Assembly: GCA_017467585.1 (NCBI GenBank)
Contig: JAFUSR010000004.1
Location: forward strand, 345,563-409,562
Length of the DNA stretch: 64,000 bases
From: Clostridia bacterium
GTDB lineage: Bacteria > Bacillota > Clostridia > Christensenellales > UBA1242
Direction of reading: 5' to 3'
In this document: piece by piece, positions 54,101-63,100 of the stretch
How the letters are laid out: every line of letters begins with the position of its first letter
How positions within the stretch are numbered: position 1 is the stretch's first letter
Notes under the pieces: generated by a model
What the model was told of the DNA's origin: nothing
Database searches by the model: none
What the model saw: only the letters and a program-made list of their open reading frames with translations
Made by a program: the position numbers and the translations under genes

Positions 54101-57100
54101 GCGCTAAACAATGTTGGTTCAGATGCAAATTGTTTGCCATCTTCAAATCCTTCAAGTGTGTCAACTGTTGCATAAGAAATAGTTGTTGCACTGTTAGATT
54201 CAATAACAGCAGTGAGCAAATAAGTTGAGTTGCCTTCGCTCAAGTGATACTCAATTTTGTTTAAGTTGTTTGCAAATTCGCTGATTGATTGTGTCGTGCT
54301 GGTAGGGGTTACGTTGTCTTCATCATATAGGTAGCAAATTCTAAACAATCCGTCAGCAGTTAAAGAGTTTTCTGTTCTAGCAATTCCAATATCTTTGTCT
54401 GTGTGGCCATTTGCATTTACATACCAAGCCTTAACACCTTCTGTTGCACTAGATGTTTTATATCCAGCATAAAGTGTTCCGTTTGTCGCAAAGTCAAAAT
54501 AACCATAAATAGTTAGCGCATGATTTTGAAGTTCAATATCAATATTGATTGGTCTGTTTGCATCATCTTTTGTTAGTGTGTCACTAATTTCACTCAGTGC
54601 ATTAATAACCTTGCCATTAACAAAGTTTGTTTCAATAATTTTAATTAAGTTAGGTTCTTCGGTGCCAAAATCTCTATAAATAACAAACTCAGGGCCAGAT
54701 TTTTGAGATTCACTATTGTCACCATCTTTCAAATATCCTTCAACACGAATATAAGTAAGCACAATAGGTGCTGTGTTGATTGTGATGTTTGCAGTGTTTG
54801 TTGAGTTGATAACTCTATAAACATTGAGTCTTGCATTTAACGTTTTGACATAGTTGAATTCGGCAAAAGAAGTTTTAGAATCTTGAGAAAGTGTTGCATA
54901 GTCCAAGAAATTGTCAGGAGACAACGCATCACCATCGGCGTTTGTTATTGGCCAGTTGCTGTCAAAACGATAAGAACCACTTGGGGTGACATCCATAGAC
55001 AATTCACTGGTTATTCCAAAATAGAGTTCGTTATATCCTGTGCGATATGAGTTTTCAACAATTCTGTTGCCAAGGTCATCGTATTGTGAGTTAAAGTTAA
55101 TTGTAACGGCATCAGTATCATAGTTAATATTAAATTCAACAACACATTCAAACAGAGCAATGATGTTGGTGTCGGCATAGGCAGTTGTCTCAAATGGCCT
55201 GCTTAAATCTCTGCCCATATATTGCATGTCGCTCCAAACTTTTTCAGAATTAGATCTTTCTTCTTCTGGGGTTAATTGGTCGTCAGTGTTTTCAATTACT
55301 TTTTGCTCATACCAACCCTTGAACACATAACGTGTTCCATTTTCTGATTCAGCATAGTAATAATAAATGTCGTCTGCGGTGTTAACATTGTTGTTTTGTA
55401 GGTGTTTCAGATTTGTGCTGTCTAGTCCCTCAATAACCATAATTGTGTTGTGGGCAAGGGTGTAGTCTTGATTAAAGATTTCACCATCGATATAGTTGTT
55501 TGATTGAGAGCCATCGGCATAAATTCTAGAATAAACACTGTCAAATATTGTTTCGCTACCACCTAGTTCTCTGGCAAGTCCAATATAGGTTCTGCCTTGG
55601 TCGCCACCACGGGTATAAATTTTGTTCACAAGTGCAACATTGAGGTCTATTTGGTTATCCTCAGTTCCAATATCAGACAAAACAGGTTTGCCGTCTTCGT
55701 CAAACTGGTCAATTACTTTAATTTTTGTTGTAAATGTATAAACAGGAATGGTAGAAAGATTAATAAAGTTTGTTGTTCCAGAAGTGAGAAGATTAGTGTG
55801 CCTTGCAGTGTTGTAGTAATTGTTTATTACATTCATTATTGCAGCAGCTCCACTGTTAATGTCAAGGTGACGGACTAAGTCATCATTCTTGGCAATAACA
55901 TAAGAAACGTCTTCAACAATGCCAAAGTTTTGATAAAGAATATCAAAGAATTCTCTAAGATTTGCAAACGAAACAACAGCAGAATCAGGCTGCTTTTTGA
56001 TAACTTCAACTTTAGTGATGTTGTTGTTTCCATCGCGTGTAACTTCTAATTTATATTCGTTTTCGGCTTTGTCATAAGGAATTTTATAACTGTCGAGAAG
56101 ATTAACAATTCTTATTAGATAATCTTTTTGAAGCACAACTTTTCCGTTGTCATAATCATAGTTATAGATTAAATTGTCTTCTTCATCAAACATTTTAAAT
56201 AGTTTAGAATAGAATGAAGAATAATTTCCTCTCATAACATCAACAGGAATAGTTTTTCCGCGGTTAACATGAACAAGATATTCTGGATTATAGTTTCCAA
56301 GTCCTGGGGTTGGATTGTAAGCTTCAGGATAAACAGCTTCACCTGTTAATGAAGTAGAAATATAAGATTTTCCTGTGTTAAATTCTAGGTTTCTGTCGAA
56401 TGAAACCTTAAACAAATAATAGTAGTATTCGTGGCGGACGCTTTCTTCAGCTGCCATGTTCACGTTAATGAAATGGTCAGTAGGGTAAATGACAGGAATA
56501 AGCATATTAGAAGAGTTCATTCCAAGAGAGTGAACATTGAGTTGTTTGTCATAGTGAACTCTAACAACAAAATATGCATCTGTGTTAACATCAAACTTAT
56601 AGTTTTTAAACACAAGGTCATTAGGAAGATATTCTGTTATTGCATCGTCGCCAACTTTAACAATTTTCTTAAGAGAAGAACCATCTCTAGCTGTGATGTT
56701 AGAGAAATAATCTCCAGAAACAACAAGGTTGTTCACGTCGTTAACATGATAGTTTTCTGGGTTGCTATTATCCTCAAAGGCAATTCCGGTGTAGCCAACA
56801 GAAGATTTGAAGTATTTTGTTTCTATTCCTGCAACCTCGGTGTCTTTACAAATTTCAGCACCTTCTGTTCTAACACCATCATAATAAATGGCAACAACTT
56901 GAATGTTGTCTTCAGAAGATTCTTCAGTAAATGCCATTGTTTGATAAACTTCGATAAATTTTGCAACAACTCTAATTTCGTTGTGAAGGTTTTCAATATA
57001 AATTTTGTTATCCTTAAATGTAACATTGCCCGTCGTCATTGTTTGATAATAATGGTCACCAAACTTATAGACAACCTTCTCGCCAAGATAATAAGTGGCA

Positions 57101-60100
57101 GACGAATCGTCACCAGAAACAGAATTTAGTGCATAAACTGCATCACAGTGAGCCATTTCAACAATGTCATTTACATTTCCTGTAAAGGCAATTGTAAGTT
57201 CGCGGTTAGTATACCACCCGTTGGTATCTGTTCCGTTAGCCTTATAAACAGGCATATAAACTTTTTTGCCTGAAATGGTGTAGGCAAGATAATAATATCC
57301 GCGAACAGCGTCGAGCATGTTAACAGGAACAACAGCCTCTTGTGTTTTTGCTGTGTCCGAATAATATGTGTAATATTCTTTTCCGTCAATAGTCTCACTA
57401 GAACGAATGGCTGTAACATAATACCAAGTTTGGTTGTTAGAGTTGTAATAAGCGTTAATTATTGCGTCTTCAAATGTGGTGTTAATAGAGTCGCTAAGCT
57501 TTGTGTTTCCAACAATCCATTTGCCAGTAATTTCGTTGTAGTTTGCAATATACCAACCTTCAAGACGATATCCAACAGATGCTGCTGCAGAAATTATAAC
57601 TTTTGTGTCTCTGTCAAAATATGCTTTTTTAAATTGAAGGTCCTTGTTGATTATTGTTTGTTCAACAACAGGGTTCCCTTGTGCGTCTCTAATGATATTG
57701 CCTTGTTCATCTTTGGCATAGATGTCATAAGAATAAAGTTCTCCACTAGAAAGACTTCCAGAAACACTGCGATAATAGTTTCCGTCATATCCAAGGAGTG
57801 GTGTGTTTGTGATTTCTCTAGAAATTGCATTATATTTGTTAATAATCATGTGAGCAAACAGTGTTCCACGGCTGACAAACAAGTCCTGAAGAGAAGAGAA
57901 TTTGTCTGTGTCGATAACAGTTTTTCTTCCATCTTCTTTTGTAGGAATTGCTTCAAGGTCAATAGCGTAGAACCCAAAGTCAGCTGAGTTATAATAAGCC
58001 AGTTTGCTTTGAGCAACACTACTTCCGTCAACACCATCGTCATAATAGTCAACAACATAAGAGTAAGACAAAAGTTCAGCAACTGTAGATTTGCCGTTTG
58101 CGTCATATAATGTGTCGTTGTCTAACATTTCCATTTTGAGTGATTGAACTTCACCTTTAATGGTGTTAAGTCTGGTCATAAAGAATTTATATTTAGGTCC
58201 ATTTGCAGTTACTTCAATAAGGCCAGCAACATCTTCTGCATAGCTTGTTAAAATTCTAAGTGCAACGATAGAACCATCTCTATAAGTGAAATAGTTGTTG
58301 CCATATTTAAACAAATCAATTTTTTCAAAAATAGGAGAAGTTCCTGTTTGGTCATAGAACTTTCCGGTGAAATATAAGAATGTTTTAATTTGTAAGTTAT
58401 TATAAAAATATTTGTCTTCACCATTAATTTCTGTCTTTTCAAATTTTACAAAGTAAACACTGTTAGCATGTTTTCCATCATCTTCAAGTGATGCAGCATT
58501 GTCATAATTAGAATTTTCAAGAGAAATTGCGGCGCCAGTGTCTCTAATTATGTCTTCTTCATAAATAACATTAACTGAACCACCAAGGTTGTTTGCACCA
58601 TCAACAACAGCTGTTGCAATGTTGATTGCATAAACTCTTTCATAAACAGGCATGAACACAAAATATCCAGCAGTAGGCGAAACAAATCTCATAATTGCAT
58701 TGTTGATGTCAGGGTTGCCTTGAAGAACATCTTTGTTTAAATAGAGAACCTCGCTGTTATATCTGCTATAAACAACCCACTTTTTAAAGCGATAAATAAT
58801 GCTAGAGTCTTCGCCATCAGGAATAGAAACAATAGGGCTAGCAACAAGAACAACGCCTTCTTTATCACACAAGAAATATGCATCAGTTGAATTATATCTG
58901 TTTGAAATGTTAATTGCAGAATCCCAAGTGTAGGCTTGAAGATTTTGTTGAGAAATTGAGTTAATGTCTTGTGCATTTACGCGATAAGCAGAGGTTGTTC
59001 CACTTATAATTACTTCGCTATAGTCATATGCGGTTGATGTAGAACCTGTTCCGCTAATAAACAAATCTTCAACCTTTGTGCAAAGATTGTTGTCTTTTCC
59101 ATCAGAAGAGAGAACAACAAGACCATTGTCGTCAACATAATAAGAGTGAATATCAAACGAAGGAACTGTTTCAAGTTCAGTTGCGCTGCTAGACCAAATA
59201 ACAAGAATGTCAGAGTTTAGTGGCATAAAATAAGTGTTGTTATTGTTTTTGTCTGTAACAACTTTTCCACCGGCAGCCTCGCTTCCGTCCCAATCGGCAA
59301 AATCAACTTGATAATAAAGTTTTGTAAAGTGTTTTCCACTTTCATTTGCATCAGCAGTATAGACTTGTGTTTCGTTGTCATTTAAGCCAATGTTTTGAAT
59401 GGTGAGTGGATTTCCGTTTAAATAAGGAACTGCAACATCAACGATAACATCTTCGTTATTTTGATCTTTGATTGTTTGCTTTTCAATTGTGTAACCAACA
59501 ACAGAGCTCAAGTCTTTGGCAAACATAACATAATAGAGTCTGTCAATATAGTCGTTTTGAGTTAGGTTAGTAATTGTGTCTTTAAAGCTAACTGTTGCAA
59601 AGTCATAAATCAAATTGTTTTGGGTGCTTGTAATTGCGTTTGTGATAAGCTCAACATAGTAGCTATCAACAATTTCAAGACCAAAGTCAAGAGAAGCCTT
59701 TTCGTTAACTTTGTGCTTAACCTCAAAATAGAAGATAGGGTTAACATAAGGAGCACCACTAATAAGACTAACGCCAGGGAATGCTTGAATTACCGCATCT
59801 TTTGTTGTGTAGTCAATTTCATAGTAGTTGTCAAGTTCACCCAAAATCGAAGAAGATTTGCCAGTTTCAAAACAATAGTCATAAGAAGGATAAATAATAG
59901 GCTCGCCATCAATTAAAACCATTTTTCCAACAAGATGAACATCAACGCTTGCATTATCTTTAATTTGTGCACGTCTAACAATTGCGTTAGAAGAAGCAGG
60001 TCTAGAAATACTCTTTGTTTCAACAGAAAGTTGTTTTTCAACATTATTTTTTGTGTAGAAATAATATGTGTCAGCATTGCAAACACCAAGCTCAGCTTCG

Positions 60101-63100
60101 TTCAAAATGATGTTGGCTTGATAAGCCGCATTTGTTTGTGGAATTTGTCCAACCAAGGCATAATAAGCATCGCCAAGCATAGTAGGGTTCAGTTTATAAA
60201 TATCGTCATTTTCGTGATCTTTTTCAAAGTCTGCACGATATTTTCTTAAGCAATAGGTATAGAAGTCAACAGCGTCGCTTCCAGAACCAATTGTGTTTTT
60301 AGCAACAACATACCATTTGCCATCCCTTTCTTCAAGAAGTTTTATGCTAAGTGAATCATTCAAAGGAAGAGAAACAGAGTTGTTTTCAATTGTTAATTTG
60401 TTGAGGGCAGTATATGTCTTTCCGTTGTCAATTGTGATATTGCCGGCCTCAACATAAAATTCAGCGCCATCAAAATAAACTCTGACCATTGCTGTTTTGC
60501 CTTCTGATGAAGCATCTTCAGAGAAAATATAGAAATCATAGAGAACAGTTATAGCAAGTTCATCGCTATAGAATTTTCTTTCTTTTAAATAGTTGATGGT
60601 AGTATCTGTATCAACTTGATATGTGCCAACAGCATTTATGTTTTGAACAACATAGTTTTCACTTTCTTGTCTAATAAAGTCTTTGGCATAAGATTCGGTG
60701 CTGTCAGACAAACTTATGATATCACCATCAGCAGATTGAATTTTAAATCTGCCACCGTTGTTTTCGAAGTCGGTAGACAAAATCACTTTATTGGCTTCGG
60801 TTTTGTCTGTAGAAACAGTGATGTCGTGATAGATGTATTTTTCAAGAGAAGTGTCAAAGTCAACCACAATTTTGCGATTGTCATAATTGATTTTCCCATC
60901 ACTGACAATTGTTCCAAACATTCCAACAAGACCATAGTGATAGGCCAAAATTCTAGATTGAATATTTCCGCCTTGATAGAATTCTTTTCTATAGTGTTGA
61001 ACACCAGTTGTTGTTGCATCTTTAACATATTTTTTAGCTGAACTGTCATAAATATAGTCGCCATTTTCGTCTTCAATAAATTCAAATGGAATGATTTGAT
61101 TTTCATCAACAACCTTCTTTGAATCAGTGCTCTTAGATTGTGAAATCAAAAGGCTAGTTGGTTCGCCAAGCTTGTTCACATAATAATAATAATTTGAAAT
61201 GAGTGAAGAAACTCCGCCAGCGGCCTGAATGAAGTTGTGATATTCACTTTCATTTGCAATAATATCTGCGCCACTAACTTTGTCTTTATAGTTTTCAAAA
61301 GCTGGCATATAGATGATGTCTTTTGTGTTTCCAACAGAGAAATCATCATTAAACTCAACGGTATATTTTCCGATAGGTGAGGTGTAATAATATTCAGTTA
61401 TGGTGTTTCCCTTAGAGTCTCTGGTGAGATATGTGTCAACATCATAATAAACATAAACAGGAACGGTTGTCTTTATTGGTTGACCAGTGCTGGTCTCTCC
61501 GGTTTCGTATTCCAAGAACAAATCTTCAATTTGATAACCAGTTGCAACAACTGCAATGTTAGAACCTGTTTGGCTGTCGAAGGCATATTCTTTTTCGTTA
61601 TAATTAATAACGTAGTTAATTGCAACAACATCGTCAGAATCTTCAATATCTGTTTCAATTGTTGCATCGCAAGTATTGTCTGTTCCAACAGAGATTGGTG
61701 TATACTCATACAAGGTATATGTAGTCGAGTCGAGAGCAACCGCCATTTTGATTGTCTTTTGAACATATGCATCACCATCGTTTTGAGCCACATAAGAGTA
61801 ATAATAATATTTTACTTCGCCAGAAGCGTCACGGCTTGCATATTGATACATTTTGCCTTCATAAATCAAATAGCTTAGTGCACCATTTGTGCTGACAGAA
61901 CTTGCATTTTCAATGTTTTTAGTTGTTGTGTAATAATATTTTCGTGTGATGTTTCTTGATTCATCTTGTCCAATGTCGCACAAAATATATCCTTCGTCGT
62001 TTTCGCTGGCATAAATTGCTTTTCCGATGCTGTTTAAAGATTCAACATTATAAGATGTCAAAGAATAGTTCGCAGGGAGCAAAAGAGAAATAATAACACG
62101 CGAAGTTGTGTTGCCAAGTTCGTCTGTGTCTGAAGTTGTGGTGCTGATAACTTGATATCTGTCTTTAATTTCACTGTTATTAATGTCAGTTATTGTGCCA
62201 CCACGAGAAACATAAAGGTTAATGTTAACCTTGTCGTCGGTTTCAAGTTTAGTAGAAAGAATTGTGTTTCCAACTCTGTCGCAAATTTTGTCAGAGTTTT
62301 CATAGAGTTGCAAAGCCTTTGCAGAGTTTTTGTCAGCAGAATTAAGAGGCTTCATGCTAGGCGAGTTAAATGAATAATAGTTGCTATCATCTGCTTGTTT
62401 TGCAAATGTCAAATAACAGTTATAAGCAAGCCCGTTAACTCTAAACGAACCATTTTCATATGTTGCTTTAAAATATGTGTCGTTGTCGGCAACAATTACA
62501 TAGTGGGTCATGCTCTTGTTTTGGTCGACAGCATATGTGTTGTCATTAATTTTAATGTATGTTCCAGAAGCAGATTCATTAAAAGTGTAGTGGGTCATGT
62601 TTTTGTTTTGGTCAACAACATATTCGTCATCAACTAAAATATAAATTCCTGCATCGTCGGCAACATAGGCAGAGCCATCTGCAGAATAGTGTTGAGCACC
62701 CTTATTGGTGTCAACAACATAATTTTTGTTTGTCTCAGAATAAATGTAGTTGCCATTGGCATCTTCTGTTAAAGAATAATGGGTGAGAGCCTTGTTTAAG
62801 TCTTTTACATATTCTCCGTCAACCAAAATGTAGTCACCATTAACGCTGACAACATAACTATATGTAATTGCTTGTCCCATAGAAGCCAAATATGTTGAGT
62901 ATGCAGGCTCGGCAGGGTTAAATTTAACTGTTCCGCTGTTGTTCACATAGCTTCCAAGAAGAACATCACCAGAATCTTTCTTTTGCCAAATGAAAATGTC
63001 AACATCAGTTAGAATTGATGTCTTTAAATTTGTTGTTGCAGCATTAAAGCTGTCCATGTCGTAAATTGTTCCAGCCAAAACCAAATTTTTGACTTTTGCA

